Assembly: GCF_038397735.1 (NCBI RefSeq)
Contig: NZ_CP151635.1
Span: forward strand, 558,001 to 622,000
Direction: 5' to 3'
Origin: Microbacterium sp. LWH13-1.2
GTDB taxonomy: Bacteria > Actinomycetota > Actinomycetes > Actinomycetales > Microbacteriaceae
DNA length: 64,000 nucleotides
Position 1 is the first letter of the stretch; each line of letters opens with the position of its first letter. This document shows, one piece after another, positions 19,689-28,477 of the stretch. The notes under the pieces are model-generated. The model did not search any database, was not told the DNA's origin, and was given only the letters and a program-made list of their open reading frames with translations. The translations under genes and the position numbers were made by a program.

Positions 19689-20876
19689 ATGTCCGTATCG
19701 GATGATCCTCGTCCAGCGACGTCGTCAGACTACGTCGCTGCGAGCGCACACGCCTTCGGCCCCGGGCGCCACCTGCGCTCGCGCTCAAAGGTGCTCCCGG
19801 AGCACGCACGCGGCCACAATCGCGCGCTCGTCCTGCAGACGCTCTACCACTCCGGTGCCATGAGCCGAGCGGATCTCTCACGGGAGACAGGGCTGACGAG
19901 AGTCACCATCTCCGACCTCGTCGCCGAGTTCATCGCCGACGGCATCGTGATCGAGATGGGCGTGCGCGAGACCGTGGGTCCGGGCAAGCCTCCGATCCTG
20001 ATCGACATCGATCGCGTGGGGCACCAGATCATCGGCCTCGATCTGTCGGGTCCGAACGCCTTCGTAGGCGCGCTGCTCAGCCTCGACGGCGATGTGCTCG
20101 AACGCCGAGAGGTTCCTCGTCCGGAGACCGCAGACGGGGATGCCGCCTACGCCGCCACGCTCGAGCTCGCGCGTGCCCTGGCGGCGACCGCGACGCAGCC
20201 GATCCTCGGCGTCGGCATCGGCTCGCCGGGTGTCGTCCGCCCCGACGGCGTCGTTCTCAGCTCTCCGAACCTCGGGTGGAGCAACCTCCCGCTCGAGGCC
20301 AAGCTCGGGATCGACCTCGATCTTCCCGTGCTCGTGCGCAACGATGCCAACGCCGCCGTCCTCGCCGAGTACACGTTCGGCGAGGCCAAGGCCGACTTCA
20401 TGCTCATCAAGATCGGTCGAGGAGTGGGCGCGGGAGTCATCACGGGCAGCCAGCCGCTCCTCGGCAGTCGGTTCGCCGCGGGTGAGATCGGTCATGTCGT
20501 GGTCGGCACCGACGGCGGCCCGCGTTGCGCCTGCGGCAAGGACGGCTGCCTCGAAGCGTGGCTCAGCGAGACACGCCTGCGCCCGGCCATCGAGGCCGCA
20601 CCCGGATCACGCGACGAGATCCTCCGCGACGCCGGCACCCGCATGGGCATCGCGATCGCCCCGATCGTCGCGGCTCTCGACCTCTCGGAGGTCGTGCTCT
20701 CGGGGCCAGGAGACCTGCTCGACGGTGTGCTGATCGATGCCGCCGTCGAGACCCTCCACGCCCGCACGCTCGAGGGTGTCTTCGAAGACGCTCTCATCCG
20801 TCGCACGCAGCAGGACGACATCGTCCTGCGAGGCGCTGCCGTGATGGTGCTGTCCAGTCAGCTGGGCGTCTCGTGA
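19689..20876 (+). CDS. ROK-family transcriptional repressor (NagC-like)
   Basis: 395 residues. A winged helix (about residues 44-95, with MSRADLSRETGLTRVTISDLV as the recognition region) precedes a ROK sugar-kinase-like domain with the zinc motif CACGKDGCLEAW and the consensus VGIGSPGVV. It would sense an amino sugar or its phosphate and repress the salvage genes. A 25-base dyad ends one base upstream. It follows the fusion enzyme by 79 bases and precedes the ROK kinase and nagB on the same strand. A 40-residue basic N-terminal extension precedes the helix-turn-helix. The kinase-type catalytic Asp region (RNDANAAVLAEY) is retained, so kinase activity cannot be excluded by eye. Confidence 0.9.
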   Translation: MSVSDDPRPATSSDYVAASAHAFGPGRHLRSRSKVLPEHARGHNRALVLQTLYHSGAMSRADLSRETGLTRVTISDLVAEFIADGIVIEMGVRETVGPGKPPILIDIDRVGHQIIGLDLSGPNAFVGALLSLDGDVLERREVPRPETADGDAAYAATLELARALAATATQPILGVGIGSPGVVRPDGVVLSSPNLGWSNLPLEAKLGIDLDLPVLVRNDANAAVLAEYTFGEAKADFMLIKIGRGVGAGVITGSQPLLGSRFAAGEIGHVVVGTDGGPRCACGKDGCLEAWLSETRLRPAIEAAPGSRDEILRDAGTRMGIAIAPIVAALDLSEVVLSGPGDLLDGVLIDAAVETLHARTLEGVFEDALIRRTQQDDIVLRGAAVMVLSSQLGVS

Positions 20877-20916
20877 TGCGCGTGGGGGACTCGAAGACGA
20901 GCAGGAGCGACATCCG

Positions 20917-21882
20917 ATGACGGATGCATTCGCCGCCGACCTCTCCGGTCGGCGGATTCGAGTGGGCCTGGATGTCGGCGGAACCAAGATCGACGCGGTG
21001 GCGGTGTCGCCCGAGGGGGAGATCCTCGCGCGCCTCCGCCGTCCGACGGGATGGGGCGAGGATGCGGTCGTCGTCAGTGTCGTCGACGCCGTGGAGGCGC
21101 TGGCCGCGGAGGGCGGCTTCGCACGGTCCTCCGTCGAATCGGTGGGCGTCGGCATCCCCGGACTCGTCGACGCCGACACGGGGCGTGTGCTGCACGCGGT
21201 GAACCTCGGGGTCGAATCGCTCGACCTCGCAGGGCTCGCAGGTCGCCGGCTCGGCATCCCGGTCCGGGTCGAGAACGACGTGAAAGCGGCAGCACTCGGC
21301 GCCGCCGTGCTCCGCGGCATCGAAGGATCCATGGCCTACCTCAACCTCGGCACGGGAGTGGCCGCAGGGATCGTCGTCGACGGCAGCATCTGGCGCGGAG
21401 CACGAGGGACGGCCGGCGAGGTCGGCCATCTCTCGGTCGATCCGCGCGGACGCCTGTGCGGCTGCGGCCAGCGCGGGTGCATCGAGACGTTCTGCGGCGG
21501 AGGTGCACTGGCACGCGCGTGGGATCGCCCCGGCGCGCTGCCGGTGCGCGACATCCTGGACGCCGCGGACGCCGGAGACGAACTCGCCACGGATCTCCGC
21601 GCCGATCTCTTCCACGGCGCGGCGGCCGCGGTGCGCGCGCTCGTGCTCTCGGCCGATGTCGAACGCGTGATCATCGGCGGAGGCCTCACCTCCCTCGGCG
21701 ATCGCCTGTACGCGGGCGTGCGCACTGCCCTCCAGGCGGGCGCCGAGGCTTCGGCGTTCATGCGTTCGCTGCACCTCGACGAGCGGATCGAGCTGCTCCC
21801 GGCGGGTTCTCCCGCAGCGGCCCTCGGTGCCGCCCTCGTCGGATCATCCACCCCCACCAAGGAGACCGTTTCCCATGGCTGA
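20917..21882 (+). CDS. ROK-family sugar kinase (probable N-acetylglucosamine or glucose kinase)
   Basis: 321 residues. The phosphate loop LDVGGTKID, the catalytic Asp in VENDVKAAALG, the ROK signature around GEVGHLSVDPRGR and the zinc motif CGCGQRGCIE are all present, and there is no DNA-binding domain. It would phosphorylate an imported or GH20-released hexosamine. AGGAG lies nine bases before the ATG. Its end overlaps the start of nagB by eight bases, so the two are co-translated and GlcNAc is a sensible substrate, with NagA encoded on the opposite strand 5 kb away. Glucose kinase is the alternative. Confidence 0.9.
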   Translation: MTDAFAADLSGRRIRVGLDVGGTKIDAVAVSPEGEILARLRRPTGWGEDAVVVSVVDAVEALAAEGGFARSSVESVGVGIPGLVDADTGRVLHAVNLGVESLDLAGLAGRRLGIPVRVENDVKAAALGAAVLRGIEGSMAYLNLGTGVAAGIVVDGSIWRGARGTAGEVGHLSVDPRGRLCGCGQRGCIETFCGGGALARAWDRPGALPVRDILDAADAGDELATDLRADLFHGAAAAVRALVLSADVERVIIGGGLTSLGDRLYAGVRTALQAGAEASAFMRSLHLDERIELLPAGSPAAALGAALVGSSTPTKETVSHG

Positions 21883-22654
21883 AGTCGTCATAGTCGAGAA
21901 CGCCGAAGCGGCAGGCGCACTGGTCGCCGCCGAGATCGTCGAGCTGATCGACGGTCGCCCGGATGCCGTGCTCGGACTCGCGACAGGCTCGACCCCGCTT
22001 CCCGTGTACCAGGCGCTGCGCGCCAGCCTCGCGGGTCGCGACGTGTCGCAGGTCCGCGGCTTCGCACTCGACGAGTACGTCGGCCTCGACCCGGCGCACC
22101 CCGAGAGCTACCGTTCGGTGATCACCCGCGAGGTCGTCGAGCCGCTCGGACTCGACCCCCGGCGCATCCACGTGCCGAACGGCGCTCAGGCCACCATCCA
22201 GCACGCAGGCGAAGACTACGAGACCGCCATCGACGCGGCCGGGGGCGTCGACCTGCAGATCCTCGGCATCGGCACCGACGGACACATCGGCTTCAATGAG
22301 CCGGGCTCGTCGTTCGCATCGCGCACACGCGTGAAGACCCTGACCGAGCAGACCCGGGAGGACAACGCACGCTTCTTCGATTCGATCGACGACGTGCCGA
22401 TGCACTGCATCACGCAGGGGCTCGGCACGATCCTGCGCGCTCGTCATCTCGTGCTGCTCGCCTTCGGCGAGGGCAAGGCGCAGGCCGTCGCGGATGCCGT
22501 CGAGGGGCCGCTCTCGGCCATCCTCCCCGGCTCCGCGATCCAGCTGCACCCGCACGCGACGGTCGTGGTCGACGAGGCTGCGGCATCGCGTCTGAAGCTC
22601 GCCGACTACTACCGCTACACCTATGCGAACAAGCCCGCCTGGCAGGGCATCTGA
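21875..22654 (+). CDS. nagB: Glucosamine-6-phosphate deaminase
   Basis: 259 residues, within the family's usual size. It converts glucosamine-6-phosphate to fructose-6-phosphate and ammonia, feeding amino sugars into glycolysis. Seen: the substrate loop LGLATGSTPLPVY, the LDEYVGLDPAHPESYR block, and GIGTDGHIGFNEPGSSF with the catalytic Asp and His. The start is ATG 21875 with AAGGAG upstream, inside the end of the kinase gene; the open frame before it is not part of the protein. It converges on the Nudix gene with a ten-base gap. Confidence 0.95.
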   Translation: MAEVVIVENAEAAGALVAAEIVELIDGRPDAVLGLATGSTPLPVYQALRASLAGRDVSQVRGFALDEYVGLDPAHPESYRSVITREVVEPLGLDPRRIHVPNGAQATIQHAGEDYETAIDAAGGVDLQILGIGTDGHIGFNEPGSSFASRTRVKTLTEQTREDNARFFDSIDDVPMHCITQGLGTILRARHLVLLAFGEGKAQAVADAVEGPLSAILPGSAIQLHPHATVVVDEAAASRLKLADYYRYTYANKPAWQGI

Positions 22655-22668
22655 GGTCTCGGCCTCAG
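22651..22668. terminator. Small shared hairpin between nagB and the Nudix gene
   Basis: CTGAGG, six-base loop, CCTCAG; it includes both convergent stop codons. The stem is short, so terminator function is tentative. Confidence 0.4.
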
Positions 22669-23072
22669 CGCCCTGACGAGGGCCATGCGAGGGGGAGCAG
22701 GTGCTCCACGCTGAGCGGGGCGAGAGGCAGCGTCTCGGCGTCGTCCGGGGTGATCCAGCGGAGCTCGGCGAGTTCGGCCTGCACCGTGACCTCTGCTGCC
22801 GCGATCGACACGGAGAACGCCTCCGCGACGACGCGGTGACCCGGTTCGTTCGCGGCCTCGGAGACGAACGTGCCCAACGGCTCGAGGTCGCCCTCGTCAA
22901 GTCGCAGCCCGAGCTCCTCGTGCAGCTCGCGGATCAACGTCTGCGACGGAGTCTCGCCCGGTTCGGGCTTGCCTCCCGGTTGCATGAACCGCGTCGTGCC
23001 CTGTTTGCGCACGACCAGCACCCGGCCCGCGTCGTCGACGATCACCGCTGCGCTGACGTGGATGTCAGGCAT
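22665..23072 (-). CDS. Nudix hydrolase
   Basis: 135 residues. The Nudix box is complete (GKPEPGETPSQTLIREL then HEELGL, pattern G-x5-E-x7-R-E-x2-E-E-x-G), which binds the metal and cleaves a nucleoside-diphosphate-linked substrate. The beginning MPDIHVSAAVIVDDAGRVLVVR is typical of MutT-like housecleaning enzymes. The substrate is not predictable. Its ATG lies inside the end of the FAD oxidase gene (eight-base overlap), so it is the last gene of a three-gene minus-strand unit. Confidence 0.9.
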   Translation of the reverse strand: MPDIHVSAAVIVDDAGRVLVVRKQGTTRFMQPGGKPEPGETPSQTLIRELHEELGLRLDEGDLEPLGTFVSEAANEPGHRVVAEAFSVSIAAAEVTVQAELAELRWITPDDAETLPLAPLSVEHLLPLAWPSSGR

Positions 23073-24429
23073 CGACCGCGAAGACCTTGCCGGGGTTCAG
23101 GATGCCGAGCGGGTCGAACACGCGGGTGATCTGCCGCTGCAGCTCCCACTGGTCGTCGCCGAGCTCGTCGGCCAGCCAGCGGCTCTTCAGCGTCCCGATC
23201 CCGTGCTCGCCGGTGAGGGTGCCGCCGAGAGCGATCGCGGCGCGGAACAGCTCGTCTGCGGCCGCCCACACCTCGGCGGGAGGCTCTGCACCTTCGAAGA
23301 TGAAGTTGGGGTGCAGGTTGCCGTCACCGGCATGCGCCACGGTCGGGATGCTCATCGAGTAGGCCTTCTCGATTCGGGCGATCTCGTCGAACATCGCCGG
23401 CATGGCGCTGCGGGGCACCGACACGTCCTCGATGAGGGTCGTGCCGAGAGCGGACATGGCCGGATGCATGGCACGGCGGATGGCCAGCAGGCGCTCGCCC
23501 TCTTCACGGTCGTGGGAGACCTGCGTCACACCGTGGTGTGCCGAGAGGATCGCCTCGATCGTCGTGGCCTCGGCTTCGGCCGCGGGCCCGTCGGTCTGGA
23601 TGGTCAGCTGGGCGCTGCCGGCAGCGGGGGAGGGGAGATCGAGCAGGGCGGCGACGGCATCCAGGCTCGCCGCATCCATGAGCTCCATGATCGCGGGCTG
23701 CACGCCCGAAGCGGTCACGGCGGCAGAGGCGGCTGCGGCGGAGCGGACATCGGGGAAGGTCGCGGTGACGGTGCAGGTCGTGCCCTCGACGAGCCGACGC
23801 AGCTTCAGGGTCGCGCCGACGACGACGCCGAGCGTGCCCTCGGAGCCGATCACGAGCGAGGTGAGATCGAGTCCGGTCACACCCTTGACGCTGCGATGGC
23901 CGAGGTGCAGCAGACGTCCGTCTGCGAGCACCAGGTCGAGGCCGAGCACCGCATCGCGAACCACACCGTACTTCGCGCACAGGAGACCGCCCGCACCGGT
24001 GGCGATGTTGCCGCCCACGGTCGAGATCGCTCGGCTCGCGGGGTCGGGCGCCCACCACAGGCCGTGCTCGGCGAGCACGTCGTTGAGGTCGGCATTGAGG
24101 ATGCCGGGTTCGACCACCGCGAGCAGATCGTCGGCGCGGATCTCGTGGATCGCGGTCATGCGCCGGGTGGAGAGGACGATCTCGCCCTCACCGCCGTTCG
24201 CAGCACCGGCGAGGCCTGTTCCTGCTCCGCGAACGACGACGGGCGTGCGAGTCTCGGTCGCGATGCGCATCACACTCTGGACATGCTCGACGGTCTCGGC
24301 GTGCACGACCGCCAGCGGGCGGCCGGGGGCGGCATGTCCGGACCTGTCGGCGCGAGCGTCATCGAGTGTGGCCGAGGTCGTGTCGACGAGCTCGCCGAGA
24401 GCAGCGGTCAGCTGATCGAGCGCGCTCAT
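23065..24429 (-). CDS. FAD-linked oxidase (GlcD/D-lactate dehydrogenase family)
   Basis: 454 residues. The VAO-type FAD domain includes VVVRGAGTGLAGAA and STVGGNIATGAGG; the C-terminal substrate domain carries VAHAGDGNLHPNF and LTGEHGIGTLK with the metal-binding histidines. Members oxidise D-2-hydroxy acids such as glycolate or D-lactate, passing electrons to the respiratory chain or another acceptor. D-lactate would be sensible beside amino-sugar genes because MurNAc contains a D-lactyl ether, but that is only suggestive. The start ATG overlaps the stop of the upstream membrane protein by four bases. Confidence 0.9.
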   Translation of the reverse strand: MSALDQLTAALGELVDTTSATLDDARADRSGHAAPGRPLAVVHAETVEHVQSVMRIATETRTPVVVRGAGTGLAGAANGGEGEIVLSTRRMTAIHEIRADDLLAVVEPGILNADLNDVLAEHGLWWAPDPASRAISTVGGNIATGAGGLLCAKYGVVRDAVLGLDLVLADGRLLHLGHRSVKGVTGLDLTSLVIGSEGTLGVVVGATLKLRRLVEGTTCTVTATFPDVRSAAAASAAVTASGVQPAIMELMDAASLDAVAALLDLPSPAAGSAQLTIQTDGPAAEAEATTIEAILSAHHGVTQVSHDREEGERLLAIRRAMHPAMSALGTTLIEDVSVPRSAMPAMFDEIARIEKAYSMSIPTVAHAGDGNLHPNFIFEGAEPPAEVWAAADELFRAAIALGGTLTGEHGIGTLKSRWLADELGDDQWELQRQITRVFDPLGILNPGKVFAVDA

Positions 24430-24797
24430 GCGATGCGGCGCCGACCGCTCACCACGCCGGCTCCGACGGCGACCACGGCGAAGGCGATGCCGATGATCGG
24501 CTGCTCCATCAGCCACCAGGCGATCGTCACTCCGACGTAGATCAGCAGTTCGGCTGCCGCACGGAGGAACGGGTGCAGCCGCAGCACCGGACGAGGCGAC
24601 AGGAAGAGCGCCCAGACCAGGATCACGACGACGGGAGCGCCGATGCCGATCACGATGTTCCAGGGGAACGACCACAGGGCGAAGCCCCACAGAGCGAGAG
24701 TGCCGATGGCGACGACCAGGACGATCGAGCGGACGATGTCGAGGGCAGTGAAGTTCGGGCGGTCGACGCCGGGTACTGAGGCGGGATCCTGTGGCAT
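24426..24797 (-). CDS. DUF2568 (YrdB-like) small membrane protein
   Basis: 123 residues with four hydrophobic segments: SIVLVVAIGTLALWGFALW, IVIGIGAPVVVILVWALF, AAELLIYVGVTIAWWLM and IIGIAFAVVAVGAGVV. The size and Trp-rich pattern match the DUF2568 family, whose function is unknown. It heads the unit with the FAD oxidase and Nudix genes; the four-base overlap suggests coupled translation. The ATG at 24797 has TAGACT six bases upstream, so a leaderless transcript is likely. Confidence 0.85.
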   Translation of the reverse strand: MPQDPASVPGVDRPNFTALDIVRSIVLVVAIGTLALWGFALWSFPWNIVIGIGAPVVVILVWALFLSPRPVLRLHPFLRAAAELLIYVGVTIAWWLMEQPIIGIAFAVVAVGAGVVSGRRRIA

Positions 24798-24803
24798 GGA
24801 TCC

Positions 24804-24809
24804 AGTCTA
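24804..24809 (-). promoter_or_regulatory. -10 hexamer of the DUF2568-FAD oxidase-Nudix unit
   Basis: Minus-strand TAGACT six bases from the ATG at 24797; no ribosome site is visible. Confidence 0.55.
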
Positions 24810-24827
24810 TTCGCCGCGGACAGCGGG

Positions 24828-26837
24828 TCAGAGCGCGGGTGCGGCCTCGTCTACGACGGCGACGAGCTCGTTCACGACGGCGACGTTCTCTTCCGGAACC
24901 GGTGCGGGTGCAGGCGCCTCGACCGGCGAGGGCGCCTCGACCGGAGCCTCTTCCACGACCGGAGCCGGTGCCGCGGCCTCGACCGGAGCCGGTGCCGCGG
25001 CCTCGACCGGAGTCGCGGCCTCTGCGGGCTCAGACACCGGCTCGATCGGGGGCGTGGCGTCAGCGGGGGCCGTGTCGACATCGATCGCGACGAAACAGAT
25101 GAGTTCGAAGGCGATGGAGCCGCGGGGGTCCCAGAGGTCCCAGAGCGTCGTGCTCACTGTGGGCCCGTTCTCGGTATCGGTCGAGAAGAAGAAGTCGACG
25201 GTGGCGTTGCTGCAGAGCTGCGAGAGCGACGGACGCAGGTCGATCACTCCGTACCCCAGATTCGGGTTCTCGCCGTCCGCGTCGAGGACGTCGGTTCCGC
25301 TGTGGTCGGTGCTCCCGTCGACGAGCGAGCTCACTCGAGCTCCCGGGACGCCTGACACGGACACGGAGTAATGGGTGACGGTGCCGACCAGCGAGACGAC
25401 GGTCTCGCCGACGGTGGGCGTGCCCTCGGGCAGGCCGGGATCGGTGGGGTCGGTCGGATCGGTCGGCTCTTCCGGATCCGTCGGCTCTTCCGGAGTGCCA
25501 GGATCCACGGGCGGTGCGGGCTTCGTCGTCTCGACCGGAGCGACAGGCGTGACCGGGGTCACGAGCGCAGGAGCGGTGTCCTCTGCGGGTTCCGGAGTCA
25601 CGGGCGCCTCGACCGGCGGCAGCTCGGGCTGCTTCTCGGGCTCGGTGCCGTCGACGGTCACGGGCTTGTCCTCGGCCATCGCGTCGTCAGGACCGACATC
25701 GGAGCTGATCGACGACGAATCGCTGTCACCGGCGCTCGGCAGAGACGCGGCCGGGTTCGCTCCGGCGAGTCCCGGGATGATCGTGGCCGCAGCGACGACG
25801 CCTGCGACGACGAGCGCGGCCGATCCGGCTCCGACCAGCGCGCCCACTCCGCTGAAGATGCCCCCGCTGGTGGCACCCCCGGCGCCTCCTGACGCACTTC
25901 CACCGGCGGAGCCGCCGGTCGAGCCGCCAGCACCGCCGGCGACGCCTCCGGATGTGGATCCCCCGCCCGCGACGACTGCTGCGCCCTGGGTGACGCCCGA
26001 AGGCATCGCCGCGAGTGCGACGATCGGGGTGCCGCCGCCCTGGAGCGTGGCGAGGTATCCGGCGGAACCGGCCACGCCGAGTACGAGGGGGAGCAGCACG
26101 AGCGCCAGCCGCTTCGACACGTCCTTCGCTTCAGCGGCGACGATCATGCACCGAGCGCACTCGTCGAGATGCAGTTCGAGTCGCTTGTGGTCGCGGGTGC
26201 TCAGATTTCCGCGGGAGTATGCGCCGAGGTGTTCGATGGTCCACTGGCAGTCGGAGCCGGCTGCTGCACTGCGCAGGTGAGCCTGGATCCAGGCCTCGCG
26301 GAGGCCTTCGCGCGCGCGGAACGCGAGCTGGGAGACGGCGCCGGCCTTCATGCCGAGCAGCGGGCCCGCCTCCTGCGGCTTCATCTGCTCGATCTCGGTG
26401 TACCAGAGCACTTCCTGCCACCGGGAAGGGAGACTGCGGAACGCCTGCGCGGTCAGGCTGCGGTCGAGGGCCTCGTTGGCTGCCTGCTCGGTGCTGTCGG
26501 GGTCGGCGACGGTGTCGAGCTCGTCGATCGCCGACTCGCGGCGAGACCGCCCCCAGGCGGCTGCAGTGTTGCGGATGCTCGTGAACAGGTAGGCCCGGAA
26601 CGAGCCATTCGGACCGCCGCCTTTGATGATCGCCTGATAGATGCGGGTGTACGACTCCTGCACGAGGTCGTCCGGGTCGATCGACGACGTGATCGACCGC
26701 GCGACGGACATCCCCGACGGGTAGTGGCGCCTCCAGAGCTCTCCGAACGCCGCCGCGTCACCCGAACGGGTGCGCAGGACGAGATCGGCGTCTGCGATCG
26801 ATTCCTCGTGCGAAATGCTGTCCTGGTCCACTGTCAT
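24828..26837 (-). CDS. ECF sigma factor fused to a zinc-finger/membrane/proline-rich C-terminal extension
   Basis: 669 residues, over three times a normal ECF sigma factor. Residues 15-95 are sigma region 2 (DPDDLVQESYTRIYQAI), 125-185 region 4 (LPSRWQEVLWYTEIEQMKPQEAG). Then comes a zinc-finger anti-sigma-like motif HLDECARC (His223, Cys227, Cys230), a hydrophobic segment at 243-265, a Gly/Ser-rich stretch at 286-330, a second hydrophobic segment at 330-357, a Pro/Thr/Glu-rich stretch at 395-475, a compact region at about 475-585, and an Ala-Pro-Val-Glu tail with short repeats. Sigma and its presumed inhibitor-sensor are thus one chain. Fusions of this kind are known as a minority ECF class; the target promoters and signal are unknown. 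No separate anti-sigma gene is adjacent. Confidence 0.88.
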   Translation of the reverse strand: MTVDQDSISHEESIADADLVLRTRSGDAAAFGELWRRHYPSGMSVARSITSSIDPDDLVQESYTRIYQAIIKGGGPNGSFRAYLFTSIRNTAAAWGRSRRESAIDELDTVADPDSTEQAANEALDRSLTAQAFRSLPSRWQEVLWYTEIEQMKPQEAGPLLGMKAGAVSQLAFRAREGLREAWIQAHLRSAAAGSDCQWTIEHLGAYSRGNLSTRDHKRLELHLDECARCMIVAAEAKDVSKRLALVLLPLVLGVAGSAGYLATLQGGGTPIVALAAMPSGVTQGAAVVAGGGSTSGGVAGGAGGSTGGSAGGSASGGAGGATSGGIFSGVGALVGAGSAALVVAGVVAAATIIPGLAGANPAASLPSAGDSDSSSISSDVGPDDAMAEDKPVTVDGTEPEKQPELPPVEAPVTPEPAEDTAPALVTPVTPVAPVETTKPAPPVDPGTPEEPTDPEEPTDPTDPTDPGLPEGTPTVGETVVSLVGTVTHYSVSVSGVPGARVSSLVDGSTDHSGTDVLDADGENPNLGYGVIDLRPSLSQLCSNATVDFFFSTDTENGPTVSTTLWDLWDPRGSIAFELICFVAIDVDTAPADATPPIEPVSEPAEAATPVEAAAPAPVEAAAPAPVVEEAPVEAPSPVEAPAPAPVPEENVAVVNELVAVVDEAAPAL

Positions 26838-26875
26838 CCATCTGTCGTGGAGCGCGAGTGCGCCTCCACATGAAG

Positions 26876-26907
26876 AGACGCGTGAACCCCATTTCCATCA
26901 CGCGTCT
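26876..26907. repeat. Inverted repeat in the leader of the sigma fusion gene
   Basis: AGACGCGTGA, 12-base loop, TCACGCGTCT, about 40 bases before the sigma ATG. It could be an operator or, read on the plus strand where TTTT follows, a terminator. The rest of 26838-27219 shows no gene I can support; a 15-codon frame at 27094-27141 lacks a ribosome site. Confidence 0.45.
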
Positions 26908-27219
26908 TTTCCATTCTCTCTCCAATCTCCCAGGGTCGCCACCCCTTGCCGGAAACTTTGCCCGGGCGAGTCTTCTCGACTAAATCCCCGTTCAGAGGGG
27001 AATCAGGTGCTTGGCGACGAGAACTTCGGAAAAAAATCTGAGAAGTCGCGTAATGAATCGGGGTCGCCTTCGTCTCATCACATAGAGACAGCCATGGAGC
27101 TCCACCGGGGGGCGGAGCTCAGGCGCTGGTGCAAGGGGTAAGTGCACCGGCATGGTGGGTCGGGCACCTCGGGGGAGGAGCGCTCGGCCCACCAGCTCTC
27201 GACGTGGGGGGAATGTGAC

Positions 27220-27249
27220 GGGGCCGCCGCTCTGGGGAACGGCGGCCCC
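27220..27249 (-). terminator. Terminator hairpin after nagA
   Basis: GGGGCCGCCG, ten-base loop, CGGCGGCCCC, about 60 bases past the nagA stop on the minus strand. No U-run. Confidence 0.55.
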
Positions 27250-27310
27250 TCACCCACGCAGAGCGCGACCGGAGAACGCAGAGCTGCGCGTCGATGCGCG
27301 TGGCGTTCGC

Positions 27311-28477
27311 CTATGGTCGGTCGCCCACCCACACGCGCACGACGCGCAGCTGCGCATCCAGCAGCACCGCGTCTCCCACGAAGCCGTCGACGAGGCGCCC
27401 GAGCCTGTCGTCGTATCCGATCGCCCGGGCGGGGGTCGCGGTCAGCGCGCGCACCGCCTCGGGCAGCGCGACTCCCGCAGCTGTCGCCCGCTGCAGAGCG
27501 ACATCCTGCGTGAGGGTGGAACCCGCGATCGAGCCGGTGTCGTCGGCGCGGGCGATGCCATCCTTCACGGTCACACTGACCGCTCCCAGGTCGTAGTGGC
27601 CGTCGGCGCTGCCCGCTGCTGCCATCGCATCGGTGATGAGCGCGACGCGCCCCGGTGCGGAGTCGAACACGAGCTTGATCACGTGCGGATCGAGGTGCAC
27701 ATCGTCGGCGATCGCCTCGAGCACCACGCGGTGGTCGGCCGCCGCGGCGAGAACGGGACCCGGCGCGCGATGGTGAATGCCGGGCATCGCGTTGAACGCA
27801 TGCGTCAGCACCGAGGCACCGGCCCCGAAAGCGGCCACAGCGGTCGCCGCATCCGCGCTCGTGTGGCCGACGGCGGCAACGGCGCCGGCGTCGACGATCA
27901 GCCGGATGGCGTCGAGGCCGCCGGCGAGTTCCGGAGCGATCGTCACCTGTCGGATCGTGCCCCGCCCCGCCTCGAGCAGGCGCGAGGCATCGGTGCCGAC
28001 GGGATCCCGGAGCAGAGTCGGCTCGTGGGCACCATGGTGAGCGGGGTCGAGGAACGGACCCTCGAGGTGGGACCCGAGGATGTCGGCATCCGTCTGCATG
28101 AGGTCCGCGATGTCGCTGACGCGCAGCGCGAGGTCGTCGAGGGGTGCGGTCACCAGCGAGACGACCGCACGCGTCGTACCGTGCTCGCGGTGCAGGGCAC
28201 GAGCGGTGCGGATCGCCTCGACGCCGTCGTCGAACGACGCTCCGGCGCCTCCGTGGCCGTGGATGTCGATGAATCCGGGGGTGAGTACCGCACCCGGCCC
28301 TGCGACCGCCGTCGCATCGACCACCTGATCCGCGGGCGTCCAGGTGTCGCCGACGCCGCGGGTCGCGACTCGACCGTGCTCGATCCGCACCCAGGCGTCG
28401 TCGACGATCGCGCCGTCGTCGACCAGCCGGGCCGAGTGGATGACGAGCGAACCGGTCGCGGAGGAATCGGGTGTCAT
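27311..28477 (-). CDS. nagA: N-acetylglucosamine-6-phosphate deacetylase
   Basis: 388 residues, normal size. It removes the acetyl group from GlcNAc-6-phosphate to give the NagB substrate. Amidohydrolase motifs: GFIDIHGHGG, the metal-binding Glu in SHLEGPFLDPAHHGAH, the histidines in VGHTSAD and LTHAFNAMPGIHHR, and the catalytic Asp in ALITDAM. The start is ATG 28477, overlapping the GH20 stop by four bases; the frame remains open upstream but belongs to the other gene. Cytoplasmic. With the GH20 enzyme it forms a two-gene unit that hands glucosamine-6-phosphate to NagB. Confidence 0.95.
   Translation of the reverse strand: MTPDSSATGSLVIHSARLVDDGAIVDDAWVRIEHGRVATRGVGDTWTPADQVVDATAVAGPGAVLTPGFIDIHGHGGAGASFDDGVEAIRTARALHREHGTTRAVVSLVTAPLDDLALRVSDIADLMQTDADILGSHLEGPFLDPAHHGAHEPTLLRDPVGTDASRLLEAGRGTIRQVTIAPELAGGLDAIRLIVDAGAVAAVGHTSADAATAVAAFGAGASVLTHAFNAMPGIHHRAPGPVLAAAADHRVVLEAIADDVHLDPHVIKLVFDSAPGRVALITDAMAAAGSADGHYDLGAVSVTVKDGIARADDTGSIAGSTLTQDVALQRATAAGVALPEAVRALTATPARAIGYDDRLGRLVDGFVGDAVLLDAQLRVVRVWVGDRP

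Noticed and set aside
27094..27141. A 15-residue peptide (MELHRGAELRRWCKG)
   Set aside because: No ribosome site or promoter, and short frames of this size are expected by chance.
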